Origin: Fulvitalea axinellae
GTDB lineage: Bacteria > Bacteroidota > Bacteroidia > Cytophagales > Cyclobacteriaceae
NCBI RefSeq assembly: GCF_036492835.1
Contig: NZ_AP025314.1
Location: 992,001-1,056,000, forward strand
Direction of reading: 5' to 3'
Length of the DNA: 64,000 nt
Shown here: positions 26,091 through 34,540 of the stretch, piece after piece
How the letters are laid out: every line of letters begins with the position of its first letter
How positions within the stretch are numbered: the stretch's first letter is position 1
Position numbers and translations under genes: made by a program
The notes under the pieces: model-generated
The model's database searches: none
Seen by the model: only the letters and a program-made list of their open reading frames with translations
Told to the model about the DNA's origin: nothing

Positions 26091-27374
26091 ATGGATTTAT
26101 TCACACAACATCAGAAACAGCCTTTGGCCGAACGCGTCAGGCCCAAAACTCTTGATCATGTTATTGGACAAGATCATTTGGTGGGACCGCAGGGTATTGT
26201 AAGGCGGGCATTGGCCATGGGTGCCGTACCATCCATGATTCTTTGGGGCCCTCCGGGCATTGGCAAAACCACTTTGGCGCAGATTATTGCTGAGACGGCC
26301 AAGATGCCTTTCGAAACGCTGAGCGCTATTTCTTCGGGTGTGAAAGAAGTGCGTGAAGTAATCCAGAAAGGAAGGCTTAGGGGAAAACTGTTGCTGTTTA
26401 TCGATGAGATTCACCGCTTCAACAAGTCGCAACAAGACGCGTTGCTCGGGGCTGTGGAAAAAGGCTGGATAACTCTGGTGGGCGCCACGACGGAAAACCC
26501 TTCCTTTGAGGTAAACGCCGCTTTGCTGTCCCGCTGTCAGGTTTATATCCTGAAAAACCTTTCGGAAGACGGAATGCTCCGTTTGCTGAAACAGGCCGTA
26601 AGCTTGGACGAGGATTTTTCGCAAAGGGAGATCGAGATTAAGGAAACGAAAGCGCTGTTTCAGATTGCCGGTGGCGATGCCCGGAAATTGCTCAACCTTT
26701 TTGAGGTGGTGGTCGATACTTTCGACAAATCGGAGAAAGTGCTGATTACCGACGAGCTTGTCACGCATAATGCCCAACAGCGTGTGGCGCTTTACGACAA
26801 ACAGGGCGACCAGCATTACGATATCGCCTCGGCGATGATAAAATCAATCCGCGGTAGCGACCCAAACGCAGCGGTGTATTGGATGACCCGGATGATCGAG
26901 GGTGGCGAGGACGTGAAGTTTATCGCCCGACGGTTATTGATTTCGGCGTCCGAGGATGTCGGCAACGCTAACCCAACGGCTTTGGTAATCGCCAACAACT
27001 GTTTTCAGGCCGTTTCGGCGATCGGTTATCCCGAGGCGCGTATCGTGTTGTCGCAGTGCGTGACGTATTTGGCCTGTTCGCCCAAGAGTAACGCCGCGTA
27101 TATGGCGGTGAATATGGCCCAACGGAAAATCAGGGAGACGGGCAGTTTGCCGGTGCCGTTGCCAATCCGGAACGCCCCGACAAAATTGATGAAAGACCAA
27201 GGTTACGGCAAGGGCTACAAGTATTCGCATGACTATCCCGGAAATTTCGCTTATCAGGAATTTATGCCCGAAGGCCTGGAACACGAGACTTTTTATTCGC
27301 CCGGAGATAATCCAAGGGAAAACGAGTTCCGCAAGAGGCTGAAGTTTTATTGGAAAGAAAAGTATAGGTACTGA
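26091..27374 (+). CDS. rarA: Replication-associated recombination protein A
   Basis: RarA (MgsA) is an AAA+ ATPase that acts at stalled replication forks and interacts with SSB. Translation from ATG 26091 gives 427 residues beginning [18 protein letters not shown], the family start; the frame is open back to 26019 but that region is repeat-flanking and atypical. Walker A is GPPGIGKTT (53-61), Walker [12 protein letters not shown] with D105-E106, sensor 1 [12 protein letters not shown], arginine finger in LLSRC, and the C-terminal tetramerisation region includes DVGNANP. It lies directly after the tandem array and before a palindromic repeat. Confidence 0.95.
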   Translation: MDLFTQHQKQPLAERVRPKTLDHVIGQDHLVGPQGIVRRALAMGAVPSMILWGPPGIGKTTLAQIIAETAKMPFETLSAISSGVKEVREVIQKGRLRGKLLLFIDEIHRFNKSQQDALLGAVEKGWITLVGATTENPSFEVNAALLSRCQVYILKNLSEDGMLRLLKQAVSLDEDFSQREIEIKETKALFQIAGGDARKLLNLFEVVVDTFDKSEKVLITDELVTHNAQQRVALYDKQGDQHYDIASAMIKSIRGSDPNAAVYWMTRMIEGGEDVKFIARRLLISASEDVGNANPTALVIANNCFQAVSAIGYPEARIVLSQCVTYLACSPKSNAAYMAVNMAQRKIRETGSLPVPLPIRNAPTKLMKDQGYGKGYKYSHDYPGNFAYQEFMPEGLEHETFYSPGDNPRENEFRKRLKFYWKEKYRY

Positions 27375-27375
27375 G

Positions 27376-27465
27376 TTGGTCTTAGGTATCAGGTATGAGG
27401 TCTTAGGTATTTGGCTTGGAACCGGATGGTGTACCTAATACTTAATACCTGATACCTAAGACCAA
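27376..27465. repeat. Palindromic intergenic repeat, copy 2 (after rarA)
   Basis: The 21-bp arms at 27376-27396 and 27445-27465 are perfect reverse complements. The left side repeats GGTCTTAGGTAT again at 27399. It starts two bases after the rarA stop. A shorter member of the same family lies at 21903-21967. The hairpin with its A run on one side might also act as terminator. Confidence 0.85.
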
Positions 27466-27601
27466 ACAAAAAAAATATCCCCGTATTCCCTTAACAATCA
27501 GCAAGGGACACGTTTAGGTGACTAGGTTCCCTTTGAGTGCCGTCTTGATTTGCGTCGGCTAAAGCGGGATTTTTGTAATCGAAAACAAAAATACGGAAAC
27601 G

Positions 27602-28105
27602 ATGAGCAAGACATATCCAAGGTCATTTTCTCATATCGGAATTACGGTTCCGGATATCGAAAAAGCGATTGAGTTCTACACCGAAGTGATGGGCTGGTAC
27701 CTTTTGATGGGGCCGGAGGACGTTCACGAGGAGACTGAGTCCGCGATAGGCAAAATGTGTGTTGACGTGTTTGGGACGGGCTGGAAGAAATTCCGTATCG
27801 CCCACTTATCGACTTCTGACGGCGTAGGTTTCGAGATGTTCGAGTTTGCCGAAATGGCCAGCGAGCGTGGCGCTTTCGATCCTTATAAGCCGGGCGTGTT
27901 TCACTTCTGCGTACAGGACCCGAATATTGAGGAACTGACCAAAAAGATTGTCGAGTACGGCGGAAAACAGCGTATGCCTATCCGTGAGTACTATCCGAAC
28001 GAGAAGCCGTTTAAGATGGTTTACGTTGAGGATCCGTTCGGAAATATTTTCGAAATCTACACGCACAGCTACGAGTTGACTTACTCGTCCGGGGCGTATA
28101 AATAA
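27602..28105 (+). CDS. VOC-family (glyoxalase/dioxygenase fold) protein
   Basis: A 167-residue protein of the vicinal oxygen chelate superfamily. The N-terminal module begins FSHIGITVPDIEKAIEFYTEV with the first metal-ligand His, the second module contains GVFHFCVQDPNIEEL with its His, and the C-terminal MVYVEDPFGNIFEIYTHSYE supplies Glu. These are metal enzymes that isomerise, cleave or epimerise small substrates, including glyoxalase I and resistance proteins. The substrate cannot be told from sequence. Monocistronic, with a strong terminator 18 bp after the stop. Confidence 0.85.
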   Translation: MSKTYPRSFSHIGITVPDIEKAIEFYTEVMGWYLLMGPEDVHEETESAIGKMCVDVFGTGWKKFRIAHLSTSDGVGFEMFEFAEMASERGAFDPYKPGVFHFCVQDPNIEELTKKIVEYGGKQRMPIREYYPNEKPFKMVYVEDPFGNIFEIYTHSYELTYSSGAYK

Positions 28106-28123
28106 GCCTTTTGGCATTGGAAG

Positions 28124-28161
28124 AAAAAGTCGTCCGGAAAATATTCCCGGACGACTTTTTT
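28124..28161 (+). terminator. Terminator after the VOC gene
   Basis: AAGTCGTCCGG / CCGGACGACTT, perfect 11 bp, with A and T tracts outside. Confidence 0.9.
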
Positions 28162-28298
28162 ATTTTTGGGCGTTTGTGAGCGGGCGTGGCCTGATATTGG
28201 GCGTACTTTTTCCGGAGGGTTGAAAGCTCTCCATAATTGCGTGAAATTTTCTTAGATTGCGAAAGTGATCGTTGCATTTTCCCCCCTTTACGGCTGAT

Positions 28299-30365
28299 AT
28301 GGAAAACTTTCAGGTACAATTTGGCACAACGGCCTGGTTTGCGCCTTTGGCCTTTGTGGCAGGCGCCCTTTATGCGTGGATTCTTTATCGCAAGACCATG
28401 CACTGGTCTGCGAAGGCGAACTGGCTGATGGCCGGTTGCCGATTTTTTGTGGTTTCGCTAATGGTGTTTTTGCTGATGGATCCGGTTATGAAACAGTCGG
28501 TCCGGTATGTGGAGAAGCCCGAGCTTATCGTGGCCATCGACAATTCCGAATCCGTTCGCAATTATGCTGACTCGGCCACGCTTTCGGCGAAGATGAAAGC
28601 CCTGTCGGAATGGGAAAGCAGACTTTCGGACGATTACGATATCCATTACCGCACGCTGTCGGGTGACGGGAGCAAAGGAAAAGTCGATTTTGATAAGAAA
28701 GAGACCGATTTGTCGTCGCTGTTCAGCGGGATTGACAATGACTTTGAGGGAAACAAGATAGCGGGCGTGGTTTTGCTCTCGGACGGTATTTATAATAAAG
28801 GCTTCAATCCTGTATTTCGCAAAAGCCATTATCCAGTACACGTAGTTCCCGTAGGCGATACCATCGCCAAGCCCGATTTGCGTATCAGGAACCTACGACA
28901 CAACAAAGTGGCGTATGAAGGCAACCTGTTCCGGATTACGGCCGAGGTGGAGCAGGATCGCTTGCCGGGCAAGCGCACCGAGGCGCTGGTAAGGCTTGGC
29001 GGGAAAGTGTTGGCAAGAAAAGCGTTGGATTTGGAAGGCGAAGGCCAGTTTCAGGAAGTTCATTTCGACTTGTCGGCCGATTCTTCGGGATTGCGCAGAT
29101 ATAGGGTGGAGCTTAGGCCCGTGGATGGTGAGTTTACTTTGAGAAATAATACGGCCAGCGCGTACGTGGAGGTGATCAGCGGAAAGCGGAAAGTGTTGGT
29201 GATGGCGCAGTCGGCCCATCCGGATATCAAGGCGATCCGTTCGGTGATCGAATCGAATCAGAATTATGAAACGGATCTGTGGTTTGCCGGCCGAAGCCAA
29301 TTGCCTGAAGAAAAATATGACTTGTTGGTATTGCATCGTCTTCCGGCTTCCAGACAGAGCCTGAATTCGGCCGTGGAGGCTTATTTGCGAAAGCATAAGG
29401 ACACTCCAAGGCTGTTTGTGGGCGGAACGAAAACGGATTATAGAAAACTCTCGTCGCTGAACGACGCGATGGATATTCGGGCCGGTATTGACAGGATGGA
29501 TGAGGTGACGGCGGTATTTAACCCGAAGTTTACGGAGTTCAACTTTGATCCCGACCAGAAGACGGCTTTGGCCGGTTTGCCTCCGCTCAGTGTTCCGTTC
29601 GGGACGTATAATCTGAAAACGGGCGCTAAGGTGGTCGCTTATCAGCGAGTGGGAAAAGTGGTTACGGACAGGCCGTTGATAGTGGTGAGCGAATCGGGAA
29701 CCAAAACGGGAGTGATCACGGGAGAAGGCTTTTGGCGTTGGGATCTGCACGAGAAATTTGACGGCGAGAGTGTGGGAGCGTCCAAAGGAATGCTGAACAA
29801 GCTCGCGGGGCTTTTGGGTAATAAGGAAGACAAGCGCCAGTTCAAGGTTTATCCGGAGCGTCGCGAGTATGATTTTCCGGAGTCGGTAGTGTTCGATACG
29901 GAGTTTTACAACCAGCTTTTCGAGCCTGTTTACGGCAAAAAGATCTCATTGTCATTAAGAAATTCCACCGATTCGGTATCGAGGTACAGTTTTGTGACTT
30001 CGCCTTCCAACAATCGCTATAGAGTCAGCGGGTTGGAGCCGGGAAGTTATCGCTATACGGCCAGCTTAAAATCCGAAGGAAAAGATTATAGGGTCAACGG
30101 CCGGTTTACGATAAAAGAAAACAACGTGGAGGCTACCGGCACCACGGCCGATCATAACCTGTTGCGAAAAATGGCTGGCGTATCAGGCGGGCAGGTTTTC
30201 TCTGAAGTGAGTCAGATTGCCGAGTTCAAGCCCGAGGGCGTAAAGGGAACGGTTCGGGTAAGGGAGTCGTTTTTGCCATTGGTGAATTTGGTGAGCCTGT
30301 TTGTTTTGCTGATGGCCTTGCTTTCCTTCGAATGGTTCCTGAGGAAATATCTGGGGGCTTTTTAA
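28299..30365 (+). CDS. Membrane protein with VWA-like domain
   Basis: From ATG 28299 the protein has 688 residues. Two membrane segments lie at about 12-28 and 45-62, then a VWA-like region starts PELIVAIDNSESVRNYADS, where D-x-S-x-S matches the start of a MIDAS metal site, and GVVLLSDGIYNKGFNP supplies the later SDG. A long beta-rich extracytoplasmic part follows (YEGNLFRITAEVEQ and others), and a last membrane segment near the C-terminus (LVNLVSLFVLLMALLSFEWF). It resembles the VWA membrane proteins common in Bacteroidota, related to BatA/BatB and glutamine amidotransferase-like proteins. The role is unknown. It stands alone, not in a bat/moxR operon. Confidence 0.75.
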   Translation: MENFQVQFGTTAWFAPLAFVAGALYAWILYRKTMHWSAKANWLMAGCRFFVVSLMVFLLMDPVMKQSVRYVEKPELIVAIDNSESVRNYADSATLSAKMKALSEWESRLSDDYDIHYRTLSGDGSKGKVDFDKKETDLSSLFSGIDNDFEGNKIAGVVLLSDGIYNKGFNPVFRKSHYPVHVVPVGDTIAKPDLRIRNLRHNKVAYEGNLFRITAEVEQDRLPGKRTEALVRLGGKVLARKALDLEGEGQFQEVHFDLSADSSGLRRYRVELRPVDGEFTLRNNTASAYVEVISGKRKVLVMAQSAHPDIKAIRSVIESNQNYETDLWFAGRSQLPEEKYDLLVLHRLPASRQSLNSAVEAYLRKHKDTPRLFVGGTKTDYRKLSSLNDAMDIRAGIDRMDEVTAVFNPKFTEFNFDPDQKTALAGLPPLSVPFGTYNLKTGAKVVAYQRVGKVVTDRPLIVVSESGTKTGVITGEGFWRWDLHEKFDGESVGASKGMLNKLAGLLGNKEDKRQFKVYPERREYDFPESVVFDTEFYNQLFEPVYGKKISLSLRNSTDSVSRYSFVTSPSNNRYRVSGLEPGSYRYTASLKSEGKDYRVNGRFTIKENNVEATGTTADHNLLRKMAGVSGGQVFSEVSQIAEFKPEGVKGTVRVRESFLPLVNLVSLFVLLMALLSFEWFLRKYLGAF

Positions 30366-30390
30366 TTCGGTTAAAAATTAGAGGAAAAAG

Positions 30391-30428
30391 AAAAGGCGCC
30401 ATTTGGATTGATCCAAATGGCGCCTTTT
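30391..30428. terminator. Bidirectional terminator between convergent genes
   Basis: Perfect 18-bp arms AAAAGGCGCCATTTGGAT / ATCCAAATGGCGCCTTTT around a 2-base loop, midway between the VWA gene and the sensor gene. Confidence 0.93.
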
Positions 30429-30447
30429 ACTTAGCTGGAATAACTGC

Positions 30448-32436
30448 TTAAGCTTTTCCTTCCAGTTGGGCAACTAAGGCTTCAAGCTCTTTTACTTTTT
30501 CTTCGAGGTTGGTCCTTTCGGTAATGTCGATTTGGTAGCCGAGGATACCGGTACCGAGTTCCTCGCTGAGGAATACCGGAGCTTTCATACCCCAAACCAT
30601 TGTCTCGTTGCCGTTGACTCCGTCGAGGTGCTCCACGATCTGTGTCTTGCCTGAAGAGATGATTTCCATCTCGTCGTCTATCATTTGCTGGGCACGCTCC
30701 GGGTCGTGAGCGAAGAAATCCCTGTCCGATTTTCCGATGAGTTCGTCCTCTTCGCAACCGTGCACTTCCAGCATCTTCTTGTTGACGATGTACATGTTCA
30801 GGTTGCCGTCTTTGACGTAGATCTTGCTCGGTATGCCGTCGATAATTCTTTTCACCAAATTGAAGTTCTCTTCGGCCTTCCGGATTAGGAGCATGTTGTT
30901 CTCGTCGCTCTCGTGCTTGATCCGTTCCATCTGTTCGTGTGTGGCCTGAAGCTCTTCCATATTTTGCCTCAACTCTTCCTCTTGCGCCCTTAAGCTTTCG
31001 GCCTGTTCCTGGGTTTCCTCAAGGAGGGATTGAGTCTCTTCGTTAACCTTTACGGTGGAAACCATCGAGGCTACGCTTTCGCATACTTTGTCGAGCAGTT
31101 CTCTTGCGGCTCCGTCCAGTGTGTGGAAAGAGGCCAGTTCAAGGATGCCTTTAACCTCATCATTGTGCAAGAGCGGAATAATGATGATCGATGTCGGAGG
31201 AGCGGTGCCGAGGCCGGAAGTGATGTTTACGTAGTCATCAGGCACTTCGGTCATAAAGATAGGCTCACGTTCCAAGTAAGCCTGTCCCACGAGCCCTTCT
31301 CCGGGCAGGAGCGTGCTGTTTAAGTACTTCTTACGACCATATGCGTAACAAGCCACCATACGTAGTTTAGTAGTGTTGTCCGACCCTTCGGATATATATA
31401 AGGCGCCCTGGTTACAGTCGCAATATTTGACAAGGTCCCGGAGGATTGCGTCGCCCATACTGGCCATGTCCTCTCCCGAATTCCTGAGGATTTCGATGAA
31501 TTTCGTATACCCTTCGTTTATCCAGCGACGCTCTTTGTCTTGTTCGGCCACTTGTTTAAGCTGTTGGCTCATCGTAACCAAGGCGTTGCCCAAGCGGTCA
31601 TGGTCACTTACGGGCGTAAAACTGTGGTCGAAATTGCCTTTTCCGATTTCCCGGGCAAATTCCCCGGCTTTTGCCGTATTGGCGGATACTTGGTTGAACA
31701 CGCCCATAATCCGGGAGATTTCGTTATTGCCGGCGTTCATGGATTTCGGTTGCTCGCCGTTAGCCATTCTCTCCACAAAGCGGAGTATGGTGTCGAAGTA
31801 GGTCTTCACACGGCTCACAAAGCGCAACGCAACGATCATGAGCGCAATCGTAAGGATGAACGAGGCTATGCCGATAAGCCTTGCGTAGGCCTTCATCTCG
31901 CTTTGGCGCACGGAAATGTCGTGGAGGGCCAACGCGCTGGCTTCTTTCTGGTATTTGGCCATGGCCTGCGAGAAGGAGGACACGGCGGAAGCCGCTACTT
32001 GCTTTTTTGCGACTCCTGTAGTCCCAAAAGCCGATTCTATATTGCGGAAAGCCTTTTCAAGCCGTTTTCCTTCGTCCGCCAACTCACCGGATGATCGCTT
32101 TACCAAAAGCCCTAGCGCATTTTTTACCTTAGGGCTGGACGGATAGTCCGCCTCGTTTAGCAATGCGGAGAACAATACGGGTTGCCATTCCAGATATTGC
32201 GCATTAAGGCGCTCAATCATTGAAATGTGGTTTTGCCAAGCTACATCCTGTTCCTTGATCAGCCTTTCGGTGCGGTCGTAGGAAAAGTAAAGCGTGCCGC
32301 AAAGGAAAACAATCATACCGACGAAAACTGACAGCAATGCCCAAGTGCCATTGCGCAGGCTACGGCGCCCCAAAAGGCCCGCCCTTTTTTCAGAGAGCCG
32401 GTTGTCGTTTCTTTTTTCCATAAGCCAGAGGTTCAA
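30448..32436 (-). CDS. Membrane sensor with HAMP, GAF and PAS domains, no kinase
   Basis: A 662-residue protein. Membrane segments lie at about 32-52 and 183-205, with a helical periplasmic sensor region between; then HAMP-like helices, a GAF domain (about 305-450, with LLPGEGLVGQAY and FMTEVPDDYVNITSGLG), a coiled coil rich in Glu/Gln (about 455-515) and a PAS domain (about 520-645, with GIPSKIYVKDGNLNMYIVN and GYQIDITERTNLEE). The sequence ends 19 residues after PAS: there is no histidine kinase, GGDEF or methyl-accepting domain. A start at the Met codon at 32421 is also possible. No regulator gene is adjacent. It may signal through a separate partner. Confidence 0.82.
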   Translation of the reverse strand: MNLWLMEKRNDNRLSEKRAGLLGRRSLRNGTWALLSVFVGMIVFLCGTLYFSYDRTERLIKEQDVAWQNHISMIERLNAQYLEWQPVLFSALLNEADYPSSPKVKNALGLLVKRSSGELADEGKRLEKAFRNIESAFGTTGVAKKQVAASAVSSFSQAMAKYQKEASALALHDISVRQSEMKAYARLIGIASFILTIALMIVALRFVSRVKTYFDTILRFVERMANGEQPKSMNAGNNEISRIMGVFNQVSANTAKAGEFAREIGKGNFDHSFTPVSDHDRLGNALVTMSQQLKQVAEQDKERRWINEGYTKFIEILRNSGEDMASMGDAILRDLVKYCDCNQGALYISEGSDNTTKLRMVACYAYGRKKYLNSTLLPGEGLVGQAYLEREPIFMTEVPDDYVNITSGLGTAPPTSIIIIPLLHNDEVKGILELASFHTLDGAARELLDKVCESVASMVSTVKVNEETQSLLEETQEQAESLRAQEEELRQNMEELQATHEQMERIKHESDENNMLLIRKAEENFNLVKRIIDGIPSKIYVKDGNLNMYIVNKKMLEVHGCEEDELIGKSDRDFFAHDPERAQQMIDDEMEIISSGKTQIVEHLDGVNGNETMVWGMKAPVFLSEELGTGILGYQIDITERTNLEEKVKELEALVAQLEGKA

Positions 32437-32758
32437 TAAAGTTTATGCGTAGGGGGTTAGGTGCGGAGAGCGCTTTATCGGAAAAAATCCAGTTGTTCCG
32501 GAACCAAACCAATACGCAAAAGCAAAATAGGGTGAGAAACCTTTTATGAAAAACTCCAAATAAAAAAGAGTCCTGTCCTGAATATCATAAAAGACAGACT
32601 TGATCGAAAATGACCAACAGATTAATTATTTAACTAGTTTGAATAGTTAAATATTAAATTGAAATAAAAACATCGATAACGCTATCGGAACGGGTGCCGG
32701 AATGTGTCGGGACGGGTTAACGTAGTTTCCGGATTGTGTTAGTAATATTGCCGGACAT
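32437..32758. other. Intergenic region with two palindromes
   Basis: This AT-rich 322-bp stretch upstream of the sensor gene has no ORF of note. It holds a perfect inverted repeat TATTTAACTA-N7-TAGTTAAATA (32627-32653) and a short CGATA-ACGC-TATCG (32673-32686). No consensus promoter was found. Confidence 0.6.
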
Positions 32759-32802
32759 GAAAAAACTGTTCTCCGCCAAACTAAAATATGGCAAAGAACA
32801 GT
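32759..32802 (-). terminator. Terminator of the outer-membrane protein gene
   Basis: On the minus strand ACTGTTCT-TT-GCCA pairs with TGGC-GG-AGAACAGT and is followed by six Ts. Confidence 0.8.
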
Positions 32803-32830
32803 CTTGTGGTCCAATTCCAAAACGGTAGAA

Positions 32831-33352
32831 TTAGAAGTAATAGACCAGTTCGAATTCTCCGCCGATACCGAAATCGGATTTTGTGGTATTGTAATGAGGC
32901 AATGTGGAAACGGTAAGGCCGAAATGCTTGCTAACGTTATATTGCACCCCGGCTTTGGCTTCCACAAGACAGCTCCATTCTGTCTCGGAGGCGGTTTCTC
33001 CGTGGTGCATTACATCCTCTTCCTCTCTTTCGCCTGCCACGCCGCCACCGAACACGGCGTTGAGATGATGGCCATAAATCGGCAATTCGTACAGATACAA
33101 CGCTGAGTAGTAATCTCCGTTGAAGTTGGCCGTAAACTGCAACTTGTTATGGTGGTCAAGGAAATAACCGATGGCTCCGCCAAGAGCTTTTTCGGCGGTG
33201 TAGGCAAGGCCTATCTCAAAACGGTGAATACCGTGCTTGCCCTTTTCTTTGTCGATTACGCCTTCTGCGTGTTCGGAATGTTGAGCCCAAGCCGACACTG
33301 AGGAAAGCGTTGAGAACAAGACAAGGACAATTACTTTTTTAATCGTAGTCAT
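32831..33352 (-). CDS. Predicted outer-membrane beta-barrel protein
   Basis: A 173-residue protein with a signal peptide (cleavage after SAWA, about residue 23). The mature chain is a series of alternating strands (FEIGLAYTAEKALGGAIGYF, KLQFTANFNGDYYSALYLYE, CLVEAKAGVQYNVSKHFGL) and ends with GGEFELVYYF; a terminal Phe is typical of barrels inserted by BamA. A histidine-rich patch follows the signal peptide (HSEHAEGV). No named family was recognised. Monocistronic with its own terminator. Confidence 0.65.
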   Translation of the reverse strand: MTTIKKVIVLVLFSTLSSVSAWAQHSEHAEGVIDKEKGKHGIHRFEIGLAYTAEKALGGAIGYFLDHHNKLQFTANFNGDYYSALYLYELPIYGHHLNAVFGGGVAGEREEEDVMHHGETASETEWSCLVEAKAGVQYNVSKHFGLTVSTLPHYNTTKSDFGIGGEFELVYYF

Positions 33353-33728
33353 AGTATATTTGATAATGCAATTCTAAGCCGTTTTACGGTTCCGGCACTT
33401 ATGGGAAACGCCTGTGTCCAGAATCCGTATGTCTGGATTCTTTTTTACAATTGTTGGGGCGCAAGACCTTTCGGCGAGACTTTGTGCAGGGCCGTTTTGA
33501 TAATTTAGCCGCAAAGGAAGGGGAAATAACAGAGCTGAAAAATGATTTCCGTCAACGAATCCTATAGGAAAACTCACCTTACACGCAGTCCTAACTCACT
33601 GTTTATAAGAAGATTTAGTAAATTGCTTAAAGTGATTTTGCTTGGGAAATAAGCAATCTTAGACAGAAACCGGCGTTTCGGTAAGGTTGGCTAGCAGGGT
33701 CCAAAACGTCTTGACTTTACATCAATAT
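33353..33728. other. Intergenic region, no feature found
   Basis: A 376-bp divergent region between the outer-membrane protein and the DUF2520 gene. I see no reliable ORF, consensus promoter or strong hairpin. Both promoters should be here. Confidence 0.5.
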
Positions 33729-34529
33729 ATGCGTAACAGACACTTGAATATAGGGCTGGTGGGTACCGGCAATGTCGCTTGGCATTTGGCGCCAGCTTTT
33801 GAGGATGCGGGCCATAGAGTGGTCGCCGTATACGGACGCACCCCGAAACGCACAAAGGAAATGGCCTCCAGATTATACGATGCCGAGATATTGGATGCGC
33901 CTGATTTTTCCGGAAGCGGTGCGGATATAGTGCTGTTGGCCGTAAGCGATGATTATATCGGAGAGGTTTCGGAGAACGTGGCCGTGGACAATGGGTGCCT
34001 GCTCGTACATTGTTCCGGCAATGTAAACGTTAAGGCGCTGTGGACCGGACATACTTCCGAAATTGGGGTCTTTTATCCTTTGCAGACGTTCAGCAAGAAT
34101 AAATCCGTGGATTTCGAGACAGTTCCTTTCTGTATCGAGTCGTCAAGTGAAGCAAGCGCCAAAATGTTGGTCGGTTTGGCGGAATCCTTGGGGTCGGAAC
34201 AGGTTTCGGAAATGGACTCGAACCAAAGGGCAAGCCTGCACGCTTCGGCGGTCTTTGCTTGTAACTTTACCAACCATCTGCTGGTAATGTCAAAGAAAAT
34301 TTGCGAGAAAAACGGTGTCGGGTTTGAAATGCTTCATCCTCTTTTGGCCGAAACCATAAACAAAGCGATGGAAATCGGTCCCGAAAATTCGCAGACAGGG
34401 CCAGCCAAGCGCAGGGATTTCCAAACGTTGGAAAAGCACATGGATTTGCTTAAGGATATGTCCGAAGCGCAGGGCATTTACAAGACTTTGACGGAAAGCA
34501 TACTGGACCTTTACGGCGAAAGGGTTTAA
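33729..34529 (+). CDS. Rossmann-fold DUF2520 protein
   Basis: A 266-residue protein from ATG 33729; an in-frame TTG at 33687 adds 14 untypical residues and is not used. The N-terminus has an NAD(P)-binding motif, IGLVGTGNVAWHLAPAFEDAG, with DIVLLAVSDDYI and LLVHCSGNV as in ProC/F420-type oxidoreductases. The C-terminal helical part with HASAVFACNFTNHLL is the DUF2520 block. The family is conserved in Bacteroidota, usually called a putative dehydrogenase, with unknown substrate. It is convergent with a T9SS cargo gene, 11 bp away. Confidence 0.82.
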   Translation: MRNRHLNIGLVGTGNVAWHLAPAFEDAGHRVVAVYGRTPKRTKEMASRLYDAEILDAPDFSGSGADIVLLAVSDDYIGEVSENVAVDNGCLLVHCSGNVNVKALWTGHTSEIGVFYPLQTFSKNKSVDFETVPFCIESSSEASAKMLVGLAESLGSEQVSEMDSNQRASLHASAVFACNFTNHLLVMSKKICEKNGVGFEMLHPLLAETINKAMEIGPENSQTGPAKRRDFQTLEKHMDLLKDMSEAQGIYKTLTESILDLYGERV

Positions 34530-34540
34530 AATCGATCGAA

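Noticed and set aside
33374..33577. Minus-strand 67-codon frame between the outer-membrane protein and DUF2520 genes
   Set aside because: No signal, domain or regulatory context; composition looks non-coding.
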